64,000 nt of DNA from Actinomycetospora lemnae (GTDB taxonomy: Bacteria; Actinomycetota; Actinomycetes; Mycobacteriales; Pseudonocardiaceae): positions 1 through 64,000 of the forward strand of contig NZ_JAQZAO010000003.1 of assembly GCF_028737315.1 (NCBI RefSeq), read 5' to 3'. Within the stretch, counting starts at the first letter, position 1. The number at the start of each line of letters is the position of its first letter. The notes beneath the pieces were generated by a model. That model did not search any database, was not told the DNA's origin, and saw nothing but the letters and a program-made list of their open reading frames with translations. Positions 9,308 to 18,249 of this stretch are shown in pieces. The position numbers and the translations under genes were made by a program.

Positions 9308-9628
9308 GTGACGTACGTGATCGCCGAACCGTGTGTCGACGTGCTCGACAAGGCGTGCATCGAGGAATGCCCTGTCGACTGCATCTACGAGGGGGGTCGG
9401 ATGATGTACATCCACCCCGACGAGTGCGTCGACTGCGGGGCGTGCGAGCCGGTCTGCCCGGTGGAGGCCATCTACTACGAGGACGACGTCCCGGACCAGT
9501 GGTCGGTCTACACCCAGGCGAACGTCGACTTCTTCGACGAGCTGGGCTCGCCCGGCGGCGCCTCCAAGGTCGGCAAGGTCGACCGCGACGCGGGCCCGGT
9601 GCCCGACCTGCCGCCGCAGGGGGAGTGA
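9308..9628 (+). CDS. fdxA: Seven-iron ferredoxin (3Fe-4S/4Fe-4S)
   Basis: This is a small soluble electron carrier (106 residues). Cysteines 9, 17 and 50 fit the 3Fe-4S site and cysteines 21, 40, 43 and 46 the 4Fe-4S site; Cys25 is the extra cysteine also present in Azotobacter-type 7Fe ferredoxins. The motif [12 protein letters not shown] is intact. GTG 9308 follows GAGGAGCAGGAG. In M. tuberculosis the equivalent gene (fdxC) is likewise followed by dapC. Its GTGA overlap with a possible early start of dapC suggests joint transcription. Confidence 0.93.
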   Translation: MTYVIAEPCVDVLDKACIEECPVDCIYEGGRMMYIHPDECVDCGACEPVCPVEAIYYEDDVPDQWSVYTQANVDFFDELGSPGGASKVGKVDRDAGPVPDLPPQGE

Positions 9629-9633
9629 CTGCG

Positions 9634-9664
9634 CGGGAGACGGGGCGGAGCGGAGCTCGACCCG
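9634..9664 (+). repeat. Dispersed 31-bp repeat, copy A (upstream of dapC)
   Basis: The core GGCGGAGCGGAGCTCGACCC lies in a 31-bp stretch that matches 30 of 31 bases of the reverse complement of 58097-58127. The match sits in the ferredoxin-dapC junction and overlaps the likely start region of dapC. Diverged copies lie at 58600-58630 and near 43387-43410. Confidence 0.6.
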
Positions 9665-10788
9665 TGAGGATGCCGACGAGCGTCCGGTTCCCGGCGCTCC
9701 CGGACTTCCCCTGGGACAGCCTGGCCGGGGCCGCCGCGGTCGCGCGCGGCCACCCGGACGGGGTCGTCGACCTGTCGGTCGGCACGCCCGTCGACCCCGT
9801 GCCTGCCGCGGTGGGCGAGGCCCTGCGCGTCGCGTGGGACTCCCCGGGCTACCCGCAGACCTGGGGCACGCCGGCGCTGCGCCGGGCCGCGGTCGAGGCC
9901 CTCGGACGCCGGCACGGCGCCGCCGCGTCGGCCGGTGAGGGTCTGGACCCCGACGCCGTGCTGCCCACCATCGGCTCCAAGGAGCTGGTGGCGTGGCTGC
10001 CGACGCTGCTGGGACTGGGGGCGGGCGACCTCGTCGCCTTCCCCGACCTCGCCTACCCCACCTACGAGGTCGGCGCCCAGCTCGCCGGTGCCCACCCGGC
10101 GCGGGTGGGCGACGACGAGCCGCTGCCCGCGGGCACGCGGCTGGTCTGGCTGAACTCGCCGTCGAACCCCACCGGGCGCGTCCTCGACGCCGCCGCCCTC
10201 ACCGCGCGGGTGGCCGAGGCCCGGGAGCTCGGGGCCGTCGTCGCCGCCGACGAGTGCTACCTCGCCCTGCCCGGGCCCGGGGTGGTGACGACGTCGGTGC
10301 TCGACCCGGTCGTGCACGGCGGCGACCTCACCGGCCTGCTCGCGGTGCACTCGCTGTCGAAGACGTCGAACCTCGCGGGCTACCGCGCGGGCCTCGTCGT
10401 CGGTGACCCCGCGCTGGTGGCCGGCCTGCTGCAGGTCCGCAAGCACGCCGGGATGATCGTGCCGCGCCCCGTGCAGGAGGCGATGACGGCTGCACTCACC
10501 GACGACGTCCACGTCGCGGACGCCCGCGCGCGCTACGACGCCCGCCGCGCGGTCCTGCGCCCCGCGCTCGAGGCCGCCGGCCTGCGCGTCGAGCACTCCG
10601 AGGCCGGCCTGTACCTCTGGGCGACCGCCGGCGAGCCGTGCCGCGCCACCGTCGACCGCCTCGCCGCGCGCGGTGTCCTCGTCGCCCCCGGCGAGTTCTA
10701 CGGGCCCGCGGGCGCGTCCCACGTGCGCGTCGCGCTGACGGCCTCCGACGAGGGGATCGCCGCGGCCGCGCGACGCCTGGCGGAGTGA
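9664..10788 (+). CDS. dapC: N-succinyldiaminopimelate aminotransferase (DapC)
   Basis: This is a PLP-dependent class I/II aminotransferase (374 residues) that makes N-succinyl-diaminopimelate for lysine and cell-wall DAP. The N-terminal FPWDSLAGAAAVARGHPDGV and DLSVGTPVDPVP are close to mycobacterial DapC. LNSPSNPTGR is the substrate/PLP loop and the PLP lysine is K233 in HSLSKTSNLAGYR. I chose GTG 9664; ATG 9670 is equally possible, and GTG 9625 overlaps the ferredoxin stop but would add a poorly conserved extension made largely of repeat copy A. dapD and dapE lie 3-5 kb downstream. Confidence 0.88.
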   Translation: MRMPTSVRFPALPDFPWDSLAGAAAVARGHPDGVVDLSVGTPVDPVPAAVGEALRVAWDSPGYPQTWGTPALRRAAVEALGRRHGAAASAGEGLDPDAVLPTIGSKELVAWLPTLLGLGAGDLVAFPDLAYPTYEVGAQLAGAHPARVGDDEPLPAGTRLVWLNSPSNPTGRVLDAAALTARVAEARELGAVVAADECYLALPGPGVVTTSVLDPVVHGGDLTGLLAVHSLSKTSNLAGYRAGLVVGDPALVAGLLQVRKHAGMIVPRPVQEAMTAALTDDVHVADARARYDARRAVLRPALEAAGLRVEHSEAGLYLWATAGEPCRATVDRLAARGVLVAPGEFYGPAGASHVRVALTASDEGIAAAARRLAE

Positions 10789-11972
10789 CACCCCCGGAGA
10801 CCCGGCAGCCGGTGCGGCCGGTCGTCGTCCTCCTCGCGGTCCTCGCGCTGGGCCTCAACCTGCGTGCCGCGCTGTCGGCCTATCCGCCGCTGCTGGAGAC
10901 GATCCGCGCCGACCTGGGTGTCTCGGCGGGGTTCGCGGGGCTCGTGCAGGCCGCGACCATCCTCATGATGGGCGCCGGCTCGTTCGCCGCGCCCGCCCTC
11001 GCCCGCCGGACGGGACGCGAGCAGGCGGCGGCGCTGGGCGTGTCGGCGATCGCGCTCGGCACGCTGACCCACGGGCTGCCCGCGGCGGTGCCCCTGCTGG
11101 TCGGGAGCCTCGCGATCGGGCTGGGCATCGGCGTCGTCGGCGTCGCGATCACCGGCGTCGTCCGCGACCACCTGCCCGACCGCGCCGGTGCCGCCACCGG
11201 CCTCTACACGGTCTCGATGATGGGCGGCGCCACCGTCGCCTCGCTGACCGCGCTGCCGCTGCAGGACCTGCTCGGCGGGTGGTGGTGGGCGCTCGCGGCC
11301 TGGACGGTGCCCGCCGTGCTCGCGCTGGTGGTGTGGTGGCCGGCGACCCGGCGTCTGCACGACGTGACGCAGGCGCCGCCGGTCCGGCTGCCGTGGCGCA
11401 ACCGGTTCGCGCGGCTCGCGGTGCTGTTCCAGGCGATGTCGTCGGTGCAGTTCTACGGGTGGCTGACCTGGCTCGCCCCGCTCTACGAGGCGCAGGGCTC
11501 CTCGACCGCCCGCGCGGCGGTCGTGCTGTCGGTGTGGAACGTCGTCCAGATCCCCGCGGCCCTGCTCGTGCCGCTCCTGGCCGAGCGCCGGCGGGCCTGG
11601 GCGCCGTGGGCGGCGTTCTGCGTCGTGTGCGCCGGGGTCGGCGTGGTGGGGATCCTCGTGGCGCCCGTGCTGCCGATCGTGGGGCCGTGGCCCTGGGTGG
11701 TGCTCGCGTCGGTGGCGGTGGGCGCGGGCTTCCCGCTGGGCCTCGCCGTGGTCGCCTGGCGCACCCCGGACGGCGCGACGTCGGCGTCGGTGTCGGCGCT
11801 GACCCTCGGCTCGGCGTACGTCCTCGCCGCGCTCGCCCCGCCGGTCATGGGCGTGCTCATCGACCTCGCGGGGTTCCGGGCGGCGCTGGTGGTCATCCTG
11901 GCCGCCGTGGTCGTGCAGGGCGTCGCGGTCGTGCGGCTGGGCCCGCGACGGGTCACCTACGAGGACTCCTGA
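10785..11972 (+). CDS. MFS transporter, CynX/NimT family
   Basis: This is a major facilitator protein with about 12 membrane segments (395 residues). ALGLNLRAALSAYPPLLETI at the N-terminus is typical of the CynX/NimT (cyanate/nitroimidazole resistance) group. The loop after TM2 carries ARRTGREQAAALG. GTG 10785 overlaps the dapC stop as GTGA, so it is co-translated with dapC. The substrate is unknown. It ends 30 nt from the convergent antiporter gene, leaving almost no intergenic DNA. Confidence 0.85.
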   Translation: MTPPETRQPVRPVVVLLAVLALGLNLRAALSAYPPLLETIRADLGVSAGFAGLVQAATILMMGAGSFAAPALARRTGREQAAALGVSAIALGTLTHGLPAAVPLLVGSLAIGLGIGVVGVAITGVVRDHLPDRAGAATGLYTVSMMGGATVASLTALPLQDLLGGWWWALAAWTVPAVLALVVWWPATRRLHDVTQAPPVRLPWRNRFARLAVLFQAMSSVQFYGWLTWLAPLYEAQGSSTARAAVVLSVWNVVQIPAALLVPLLAERRRAWAPWAAFCVVCAGVGVVGILVAPVLPIVGPWPWVVLASVAVGAGFPLGLAVVAWRTPDGATSASVSALTLGSAYVLAALAPPVMGVLIDLAGFRAALVVILAAVVVQGVAVVRLGPRRVTYEDS

Positions 11973-12002
11973 GCTCCCGACCCTCCGGGCCCGCCGCTCG
12001 GG

Positions 12003-13181
12003 TCAGCCCGGCGACGGCCGCACACGGCGCGTGAGCGCGGCGTGCACGGGTTCGACGACCCGCGCGGCGACCGGGCCCAGGATGGCCATGAGCAGCACGT
12101 ACGTCGTCGCCAGCGGCGCGAGGCCGGGATCGACGGAGCCGGTGGTCAGCGCGAGCCCGGCGATGACGATCGAGAACTCGCCGCGGGCCACGAGCGCCGC
12201 GCCCGCGCGCCAGCGGCCGAGCCGCCCGACCCCGATCTGGCGGGCGGCGAACCAGCCCGCGCCGAGCTTCGTCGCCGTCGACACGATCGCCAGCACGATC
12301 GCGGCCGGCAGCACCGCGGGGATCTGGCGCGGGTCGGTGTTGAGGCCGAAGACGACGAAGAACACCGCCGCGAACAGGTCCCGCAGCGGGGCGAGCACGC
12401 GCGTGGCGCTCTCCGCGGTGTCCTCGGAGATCGCGATGCCGAGCAGGAACGCCCCGACGCCGGCCGAGACCTGCAGCTGCGAGGCGACGCCGGCCACCAG
12501 CAGCGCGATGCCGAACACGCGCAGCAGGAACACCTCGGAGCTCGGGGACTCGACGACCGCCGAGACCACCCGCCCGAACCGCAGCGCGACGACGAGCACG
12601 ATGACCAGGAGCACGACGGCGATCGCGACCGTGCGCAGCCCCGCCGCGAAGCCCAGCGCGGCGAGCGCGGCGGTGGTGATCGGGAGGTAGAGCGCCATCG
12701 CGAGGTCCTCCATGACGAGGACCGACAGCACGGCCGGGGTCTCCCGGTTGCCCAGCCGGCCGAGCTCGTCGAGGACCTTCGCGACGATGCCCGACGACGA
12801 CACCCACGTCACCCCGGCCATGGCGAGCGCGCCCAGCGGGCCCCAGCCCAGGATCAGCGCGGTGATGGCCCCGGGCGCGGCGTTGAGGACCATGTCGACG
12901 ATCCCGGCGAGCCACGACCGCCGCAGGCCGCCGATGAGGTCGGAGGCGGAGTACTCGAGGCCCAGCAGCAGGAGCAGCAGGACGACGCCGACCTCGCTGG
13001 CGACGCCGGTGAAGGGCTCGATGCCCTCCAGCGGCACGAGCCCGCCCGACCCGAAGGCCAGCCCGCCGAGCAGGTAGAGCGGGATCGGCGAGATGCCCAG
13101 GCGCCCGGCGACCCGCCCGAGCACGCCGAGCCCGAAGAACAGCGCGCCCAGCTCGATGAGCGAGAGGGCGGTCGAGTGCAC
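12003..13181 (-). CDS. Cation/proton antiporter (KhtU/KefB-like, CPA2)
   Basis: This is a membrane antiporter of the CPA2 family (392 residues, 11-12 membrane segments), probably exporting K+ or NH4+ for H+. Landmarks are YLLGGLAFG, LLLLLGLEYS and the segment SSSGIVAKVLDELGRL followed by VLVMEDLAMALYLPI, the usual core of Kef/Kht proteins. It lacks the long C-terminal RCK domain of KefB/C, consistent with a separate regulatory subunit encoded just upstream. The GTG at 13181 lies 7 nt after that gene's stop, so the pair forms a two-gene unit like Bacillus KhtTU. Confidence 0.87.
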   Translation of the reverse strand: MHSTALSLIELGALFFGLGVLGRVAGRLGISPIPLYLLGGLAFGSGGLVPLEGIEPFTGVASEVGVVLLLLLLGLEYSASDLIGGLRRSWLAGIVDMVLNAAPGAITALILGWGPLGALAMAGVTWVSSSGIVAKVLDELGRLGNRETPAVLSVLVMEDLAMALYLPITTAALAALGFAAGLRTVAIAVVLLVIVLVVALRFGRVVSAVVESPSSEVFLLRVFGIALLVAGVASQLQVSAGVGAFLLGIAISEDTAESATRVLAPLRDLFAAVFFVVFGLNTDPRQIPAVLPAAIVLAIVSTATKLGAGWFAARQIGVGRLGRWRAGAALVARGEFSIVIAGLALTTGSVDPGLAPLATTYVLLMAILGPVAARVVEPVHAALTRRVRPSPG

Positions 13182-13188
13182 CCGACGA

Positions 13189-13671
13189 TCAGCCGTTCTC
13201 GAGGATCGCCGCGGCCTGGCCGAGGCCCTCGCCGGTGCCCACCACGACGACGAGGTCGCCCGCGACGAACACGAACTCCGGGCCCGGCGACGGCGACACG
13301 ACGTGGTCGCGCACCACGGCGACGATCGACGTGCTCGTGCGCGTGCGCATGGCCGTGTCGCCCAGCGGGCGACCGTCGTACGGCGAGCCCGCCCCGACCG
13401 GGAACTGCGCGGTGCTGATGCCCTCGACCTCGCGCTGCTGGTCCTGCAGCTGCGCGACGAGGTTCGGCGCGCCCAGCAGGGTCCCGAGCGCCTGGCCCTC
13501 GGCGTCCGACAGCGCCACCGACGCGCTGCACGCGTCCGGGTCGTCGCGTCCCGACACCAGGAGCTCCCGGTGCCCGTCGCGGTGGGTCAGCACCCCGATC
13601 CGGCGCCCGGACGCGGTGTCGAACTCCTGCTTGGTGCCGATCCCGGGCAGCCGGGTGACCTCCACGTCCAC
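13189..13671 (-). CDS. TrkA-C domain regulatory subunit of the antiporter (KhtT-like)
   Basis: This is a soluble RCK-type regulator (160 residues). The N-terminal half contains TKQEFDTASGRRIGVLTHRDG, as in KhtT/AmhT proteins. The C-terminal TrkA-C domain contains AMRTRTSTSIVAVVRDHVV and ends with AGDLVVVVGTGEGLGQAAAI. It presumably binds a nucleotide and gates the antiporter encoded next. The start, just before DVEVTRLPGIG, sits 41 nt downstream of the dapD stop on the same strand, so it may also be reached by dapD transcripts. Confidence 0.85.
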   Translation of the reverse strand: MDVEVTRLPGIGTKQEFDTASGRRIGVLTHRDGHRELLVSGRDDPDACSASVALSDAEGQALGTLLGAPNLVAQLQDQQREVEGISTAQFPVGAGSPYDGRPLGDTAMRTRTSTSIVAVVRDHVVSPSPGPEFVFVAGDLVVVVGTGEGLGQAAAILENG

Positions 13672-13712
13672 ACGTCCACCCTACGAGCCGGTAGGGCGGC
13701 GCGCCGGGGCGG

Positions 13713-14690
13713 TCAGTTCTTGTGCAGGGCGGCGTTGAGCTCCACCCGCGCGCCCTCGGTGCGCGGCAGGGCGTGCACGGTGCCGGTGGTCGAGTCGCGG
13801 CGGAACAGCAGGCCGGGACGTCCGGAGAGCTCGACGGCCTTGACCACGGTGCCGTCGTCCAGCGTCACCCGCGTGCCCGCGGTGACGTAGAGGCCGGCCT
13901 CGACGACGCAGTCGTCGCCGAGCGAGATCCCGATGCCGGCGTTGGCGCCCAGCAGGCAGCGCTCGCCGATGGCGATGACCTCCTTGCCGCCGCCCGAGAG
14001 CGTCCCCATGATCGACGCTCCGCCGCCGACGTCCGAGCCGTCGCCGATGACCACGCCGCCGGAGATGCGGCCCTCGACCATCGAGGTGCCCAGCGTCCCG
14101 GCGTTGAAGTTGACGAAGCCCTCGTGCATCACGGTCGTGCCGCTCGCGAGGTGCGCGCCGAGGCGCACGCGGTCGGCGTCGCCGATGCGCACGCCGGAGG
14201 GGATGACGTAGTCGACCATGCGCGGGAACTTGTCCACCGCGTAGACGGTGACCGGCCCGCGGGCGCGCAGCCGGGCACGGACGATCTCGAACTCGGGCAC
14301 CGGGCAGGGGCCGTGGTTGGTCCACACGACGTTGGCGAGGTGGCCGAAGATGCCGGTCAGGTCGACGCCGTGGGGCTGCACGAGGCGGTGCGAGAGCAGG
14401 TGCAGGCGCAGGTAGACGTCGTACGCCGAGGCGGGCGGGCCGGTGAGGTCGGCGACGGTGCGCACGGCGACGACCTCGACGCCGCGGTCCCGGTCGGTGC
14501 CCAGGGCGTCGACCAGCGACGGCTCGAGCTCCCCGGCCGGCACGACCACGGTGCCCGGCTCCTCGGCCATGTCGTCGCCCGCGTCGACCAGCTCGGGCAG
14601 CGGGTACCAGGTGTCGAGGACGGTGCCGTCGAGGGCGACGGTGGCCAGTCCGACGCCGAGGGCGCGGGACGGCGGCGCGGGGGTGCTCAT
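13713..14690 (-). CDS. dapD: Tetrahydrodipicolinate N-succinyltransferase (DapD)
   Basis: This acyltransferase of the left-handed beta-helix type transfers succinate to tetrahydrodipicolinate in lysine/DAP synthesis (325 residues). The sequence matches the actinobacterial DapD group: [18 protein letters not shown], then [20 protein letters not shown], then the hexapeptide-repeat region with [20 protein letters not shown] and [19 protein letters not shown] 14690 has a TAGCCT hexamer 8 nt upstream and no Shine-Dalgarno, so it is probably leaderless. It is divergent from a DUF1275 gene and close to dapE, as in Mycobacterium. Confidence 0.95.
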   Translation of the reverse strand: MSTPAPPSRALGVGLATVALDGTVLDTWYPLPELVDAGDDMAEEPGTVVVPAGELEPSLVDALGTDRDRGVEVVAVRTVADLTGPPASAYDVYLRLHLLSHRLVQPHGVDLTGIFGHLANVVWTNHGPCPVPEFEIVRARLRARGPVTVYAVDKFPRMVDYVIPSGVRIGDADRVRLGAHLASGTTVMHEGFVNFNAGTLGTSMVEGRISGGVVIGDGSDVGGGASIMGTLSGGGKEVIAIGERCLLGANAGIGISLGDDCVVEAGLYVTAGTRVTLDDGTVVKAVELSGRPGLLFRRDSTTGTVHALPRTEGARVELNAALHKN

Positions 14691-14698
14691 CGCGCGCC

Positions 14699-14704
14699 AG
14701 GCTA
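14699..14704 (-). promoter_or_regulatory. -10 element of a likely leaderless dapD transcript
   Basis: TAGCCT on the minus strand is followed after 8 nt by ATG 14690. Confidence 0.5.
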
Positions 14705-14726
14705 GTCGTCCGCCAGGCTGGCGGCC

Positions 14727-15398
14727 GTGACCGCACCGGCGACCGGGGCGACCCGGCGCGCGCCCGGCCGGGTGGCGACCGCCTCGACCCTGCTGGCCGC
14801 CGTCGCCGGTGTCGTCGACCTCTGGGCGGTGACGAGCCTGGGCGGGCCGTTCGCGGGGGTCGTCACCGGCAACCTCGTCACGGCCGGCGGGGCGGCGGGC
14901 CGGGGCGACACGCGCGCGCTGTGGCCGCCGGCGCTCGCGGTGCTCGGGTTCGCCGTCGGGGTCGTGGTGTGGTCGTACGCGTGGCGCCGCCGCGCCGGGT
15001 CCGTCGCCCGGCCGCTCCTCGCGGAGCTGGTCGTGCTCGTCGCGCTCGCGGTGGCGTGGGTGCTGGTCGGGGCCACCGCGTCGGGGGCCGTGGTCCTCGT
15101 CCTGCTGGCCGCGGCGTCGCTCGCGATGGGCGCCCAGAGCGCCACGGCGCTGCGGCTCGGGGAGTCGACGACGTACCTCACCGGCACGCTCACCGGGGGC
15201 CTCGCGGCGCTCGTCGCCGGCGGGTCGCGCGGGCGGGTGGTCGCGCTGCGCCAGCTCGGCGCGCTCGTCGGCGGCGCCGCCGTCGCGGCGGTCCTGCTCG
15301 ACGTCGCGCGGTGGTCGGTGCCCGTGCTCGCGGTCGTGCTGCTGGTCGCGGCGCTCGGGGTGCTGGGGCGGCCGCGGCGCGACCCGTCCGGGGGCTGA
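14727..15398 (+). CDS. DUF1275 (YoaK-type) membrane protein
   Basis: This is a membrane protein of the YoaK/DUF1275 family (223 residues, about six hydrophobic segments). Diagnostic pieces are [20 protein letters not shown] and [10 protein letters not shown] at the N-terminus and [20 protein letters not shown] in the second half. The biochemical function of the family is unknown. It lies between divergent dapD and co-directional dapE; GTG 14727 was chosen as the first start after the shared control region. Confidence 0.85.
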   Translation: MTAPATGATRRAPGRVATASTLLAAVAGVVDLWAVTSLGGPFAGVVTGNLVTAGGAAGRGDTRALWPPALAVLGFAVGVVVWSYAWRRRAGSVARPLLAELVVLVALAVAWVLVGATASGAVVLVLLAAASLAMGAQSATALRLGESTTYLTGTLTGGLAALVAGGSRGRVVALRQLGALVGGAAVAAVLLDVARWSVPVLAVVLLVAALGVLGRPRRDPSGG

Positions 15399-15458
15399 CG
15401 GTGAGCGCCCGACCGGGTGAGGGGGCGGGACCTGCGCCGGACGGACCGAACACCCGGT

Positions 15459-15464
15459 TAGCCT
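15459..15464 (+). promoter_or_regulatory. -10 element of a likely leaderless dapE transcript
   Basis: TAGCCT is followed after 8 nt by GTG 15473, with no Shine-Dalgarno. Confidence 0.5.
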
Positions 15465-15472
15465 CCGGCAGC

Positions 15473-16552
15473 GTGAGTGCCCCGCCCGTGACCCTCGACC
15501 TGCTCGCCGACCCGGTGTCGCTGACCGCCGCGCTGGTCGACGTCCCGAGCGTGTCCGGCGACGAGGAGGCTCTCGCCGACGCGGTCCAGGCCGCGCTGTC
15601 GAGCCAGGCGCCGCACCTGGAGCTGCTGCGCTCGGGGCAGGCGCTCCTCGCCCGCACGCGCCTCGGACGCCCGCGCCGGGTGCTGCTCGCCGGGCACCTC
15701 GACACCGTCCCGATCGCCGACAACGTCCCCTCCCGGCGCGACGGCGGGACGCTGTACGGCTGCGGGACGAGCGACATGAAGTCCGGGGTGGCGGTGATGA
15801 CCCACCTCGCCGCCGCGCTCGTCGAGCCCGCGCACGACGTCACGCTGGTGCTCTACGACTGCGAGGAGGTCGAGGCGTCGCGCAACGGCCTCGGGCGCCT
15901 CGAGCGCGAGCACCGCGACTGGCTCGACGCCGACCTCGCGCTGCTCGGCGAGCCGACGTCCGGCCAGGTCGAGGCGGGGTGCCAGGGCACGCTGCGGGTG
16001 GTGGTGCGCACCGAGGGCCGTCGCGCGCACTCGGCGCGCTCGTGGCTGGGGACGAACGCGATCCACGCCGCGGCACCGGTGCTGACGCGGCTGGCGGAGT
16101 ACACCGCGCGCGAGGTCGACATCGACGGCTGCGTCTACCGCGAGGGCCTGCAGGCGGTGAAGGTCGCCGGCGGGGTGGCGGGCAACGTCGTGCCCGACGT
16201 CTGCGAGGTGACGGTCAACTTCCGCTTCGCGCCCGACCGCTCGCTCGACGACGCGCGCGTCCACGTCGCGGAGGTGCTCGCGGGGTACGACCTCACGGAG
16301 ACCGACGCCTCCCCGGGCGCGCTGCCGGGGCTGTCGGCGCCCGCCGCGGCCGACTTCGTCACGGCGACCGGGACCGTGCCCGTCGCGAAGTACGGGTGGA
16401 CCGACGTCGCCCGGTTCGCGGCGCTCGGCATCCCGGCGCTGAACTTCGGCCCGGGCGACCCGAACCTCGCCCACACGCGCGAGGAGTCGGTGCCGGTCGC
16501 GGCGATCTCCGAGGCCGCCGACGTCCTGCGCACCTATCTCACGCGCGCCTGA
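15473..16552 (+). CDS. dapE: Succinyl-diaminopimelate desuccinylase (DapE)
   Basis: This is a di-zinc M20-family amidohydrolase (359 residues) that releases LL-diaminopimelate in the succinylase branch of lysine synthesis. Metal-site motifs are [10 protein letters not shown] and [10 protein letters not shown], followed by YDCEEVE (catalytic Glu) and [18 protein letters not shown]. The dimerisation domain lies near residues 175-290, and the last metal ligand is in [10 protein letters not shown]. With dapC and dapD in the same 7 kb, the window encodes three consecutive steps of the pathway. Tandem hairpins follow its stop. Confidence 0.93.
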   Translation: MSAPPVTLDLLADPVSLTAALVDVPSVSGDEEALADAVQAALSSQAPHLELLRSGQALLARTRLGRPRRVLLAGHLDTVPIADNVPSRRDGGTLYGCGTSDMKSGVAVMTHLAAALVEPAHDVTLVLYDCEEVEASRNGLGRLEREHRDWLDADLALLGEPTSGQVEAGCQGTLRVVVRTEGRRAHSARSWLGTNAIHAAAPVLTRLAEYTAREVDIDGCVYREGLQAVKVAGGVAGNVVPDVCEVTVNFRFAPDRSLDDARVHVAEVLAGYDLTETDASPGALPGLSAPAAADFVTATGTVPVAKYGWTDVARFAALGIPALNFGPGDPNLAHTREESVPVAAISEAADVLRTYLTRA

Positions 16553-16568
16553 GCCGTCGTCTCGTTCC

Positions 16569-16697
16569 GACCGAAGGGCACCTCCGCTCGATCTACCGGT
16601 CGAGAGGCGCCCTTCGCCGGAACGGTGCGAGTCGCGCCCCCTATTGACCGAAGGGCACCCTCGCTCGATCTACGCGAGCGGAGGTGCCCTTCGGTCA
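16569..16697. terminator. Tandem repeated hairpins between convergent dapE and wrbA
   Basis: Two hairpins built on the same 28-nt sequence (16569-16596 and 16646-16673, 26 of 28 identical). In the first, CGAAGGGC (16572-16579) pairs with GCCCTTCG (16609-16616). In the second, TGACCGAAGGGCACC (16645-16659) pairs perfectly with 16683-16697, with an inner CGCTCG/CGAGCG stem and a 7-nt loop. They lie between two converging genes and should terminate in both directions. Confidence 0.8.
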
Positions 16698-16711
16698 GGT
16701 CGGCCGCCGCC

Positions 16712-17344
16712 TCAGATCGCGGCGACCTCGCTGCGGCCCGCGACGAGCTGGCGGGTCACGGTGGCGATGCGCTGGCCCGCGTACTGCGTGGCGTGGCGCG
16801 TGTCGTCCGAGATCGGGATCGAGCCCTGGCCGTCGACGTGCGACGGGCCGTAGGGGTTGCCGACCGTGAACTGGATCGGGTCGGTGTAGCCCGGGGTCAC
16901 GATCACGCCGCCGAAGTGGTGGATCGTGTTGTAGAGCGCGAGCAGCGTCGACTCCTGGCCGCCGTGGGCGGTCGAGGTCGACGTGAAGCCCGAGTACACC
17001 TTGTCGGCCAGCTGGCCCTGCGCCCACTGCGGGCCGAGGGTGTCGATGAACTGCTTGAGCTGCGCGGCGATGTTGCCGTAGCGCGTCGGCGAGCCGAACA
17101 CGACGGCGTCGGCCCACAGCACGTCGTCCGCCGTGGCCTCGGGCACGTCGGCGGTGGCGTCGACGTTCCGCTGCCAGGCCTCGTTCGACGCGATGGCCTC
17201 CGGCGGCGCGAGCTCGCGCACCTTGCGGATGCGCACCTCGGCGCCCGCGTTCTCCAGGCCCTTCGCGTACTCCTGCGCCAGCTCGTGGATGGTGCCGGTG
17301 GAGCTGTAGTAGATGATCGCGACCTTGGGCGTGACCGTCGCCAC
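16712..17344 (-). CDS. wrbA: WrbA-type NAD(P)H:quinone oxidoreductase
   Basis: This is an FMN-binding flavodoxin-fold quinone reductase (210 residues) that reduces quinones by two electrons and so prevents redox cycling. The FMN phosphate loop is YYSSTGTIHELA, and GSPTRYGN and HHFGGVIVTPGY are WrbA hallmarks. GTG 17344 has GGAGGAGG about 7 nt upstream. An imperfect copy of the MarR-type operator found before the dioxygenase gene at 30.4 kb lies 25-36 nt upstream of the start, suggesting a common quinone/catechol stress control. Confidence 0.93.
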   Translation of the reverse strand: MATVTPKVAIIYYSSTGTIHELAQEYAKGLENAGAEVRIRKVRELAPPEAIASNEAWQRNVDATADVPEATADDVLWADAVVFGSPTRYGNIAAQLKQFIDTLGPQWAQGQLADKVYSGFTSTSTAHGGQESTLLALYNTIHHFGGVIVTPGYTDPIQFTVGNPYGPSHVDGQGSIPISDDTRHATQYAGQRIATVTRQLVAGRSEVAAI

Positions 17345-17364
17345 GGGTGGTCCTCCTCCGAGAA

Positions 17365-17384
17365 GTGGTTCGTGCTTCAACCAC
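17365..17384 (-). promoter_or_regulatory. Inverted repeat upstream of wrbA, related to the marR operator
   Basis: GTGGTT and AACCAC are perfect inverted arms around 8 nt. The contained TGCTTCAACC is shared with 30413-30422, in the marR/dioxygenase control region. It lies just upstream of the wrbA Shine-Dalgarno. Confidence 0.45.
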
Positions 17385-17456
17385 CCCGGGCGTGCCACGC
17401 AACGGGCCCACCCAAACCGTGGACCCGGCGGTCCGGCCTCGTTCGGGTCGGCCTCC

Positions 17457-17462
17457 TAGGCT
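17457..17462 (+). promoter_or_regulatory. -10 element of a likely leaderless LOG-protein transcript
   Basis: TAGGCT is followed after 7 nt by ATG 17470. Confidence 0.5.
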
Positions 17463-17469
17463 CGGCCGC

Positions 17470-18249
17470 ATGCTCCACGACGACCCGGCGGGCACTGACG
17501 CCACCGCGCCGCGCCCGACCACCATCGACCGCCGTCGCCCGGAGCACCGCGACCCGGCACGGCTGAGCTCCACCACCGACCAGCGCCTTCTGGACTCCCG
17601 GGGCCCGGCGGACTGGGTGCACTCCGACGCCTGGCGCCTGCAGCGCATCCAGGCCGAGTTCGTCGAGGGCTTCAGCGTCCTCGCCGAGATCCCGCGCGCG
17701 GTGACGGTCTTCGGGTCGGCGCGCACGCCCCGCGAGCACCCCGACTACGCGCTCGGGATGGCGCTGGGCGGGGCGCTGGCGAACGCGGGCTACGCCGTCA
17801 TCACCGGCGGCGGGCCCGGCGTCATGGAGGCCGCCAACCGCGGGGCGGCGGAGGCCGGCGGGCTGTCGGTGGGCCTGGGCATCGAGCTGCCCTTCGAGCA
17901 GGGCCTCAACCCGTGGGTCGACCTCGGCGTCGGGTTCCGCTACTTCTTCGCCCGCAAGACGATGTTCGTCAAGTACGCCCAGGCGTTCGTCTGCCTGCCC
18001 GGCGGCTTCGGCACGCTCGACGAGCTGTTCGAGGCGCTGGTGCTGGTGCAGACGGGCAAGGTCACGCGGTTCCCGGTCGTGCTGCTGGGCACGAGCTACT
18101 GGGGCGGGCTCGTCGAGTGGCTCGCCGGGGCCGCCGTCGACGCGGGGACGATCAGCCGCCACGACGTCGACCTCATCCACCTCACCGACGACATCGACGA
18201 GGTGGTCACCATCGTCGAGGAGGGCTTCCGCGAGGTCGTGGGCTCGTGA
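17470..18249 (+). CDS. LOG family protein (nucleotide 5'-monophosphate phosphoribohydrolase type), first copy
   Basis: This is a lysine-decarboxylase-like LOG protein (259 residues); characterised members release cytokinin-type bases or other bases from nucleoside monophosphates. The two family motifs are TGGGPGVMEAAN and PGGFGTLDELFEAL. The N-terminal 70 residues are a polar extension containing RGPADWVHSDAWRLQRIQAE. It overlaps a second, shorter LOG gene by 4 nt. In M. tuberculosis a single LOG gene (Rv1205) precedes folP2, so the tandem pair is a point of interest. Confidence 0.9.
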   Translation: MLHDDPAGTDATAPRPTTIDRRRPEHRDPARLSSTTDQRLLDSRGPADWVHSDAWRLQRIQAEFVEGFSVLAEIPRAVTVFGSARTPREHPDYALGMALGGALANAGYAVITGGGPGVMEAANRGAAEAGGLSVGLGIELPFEQGLNPWVDLGVGFRYFFARKTMFVKYAQAFVCLPGGFGTLDELFEALVLVQTGKVTRFPVVLLGTSYWGGLVEWLAGAAVDAGTISRHDVDLIHLTDDIDEVVTIVEEGFREVVGS

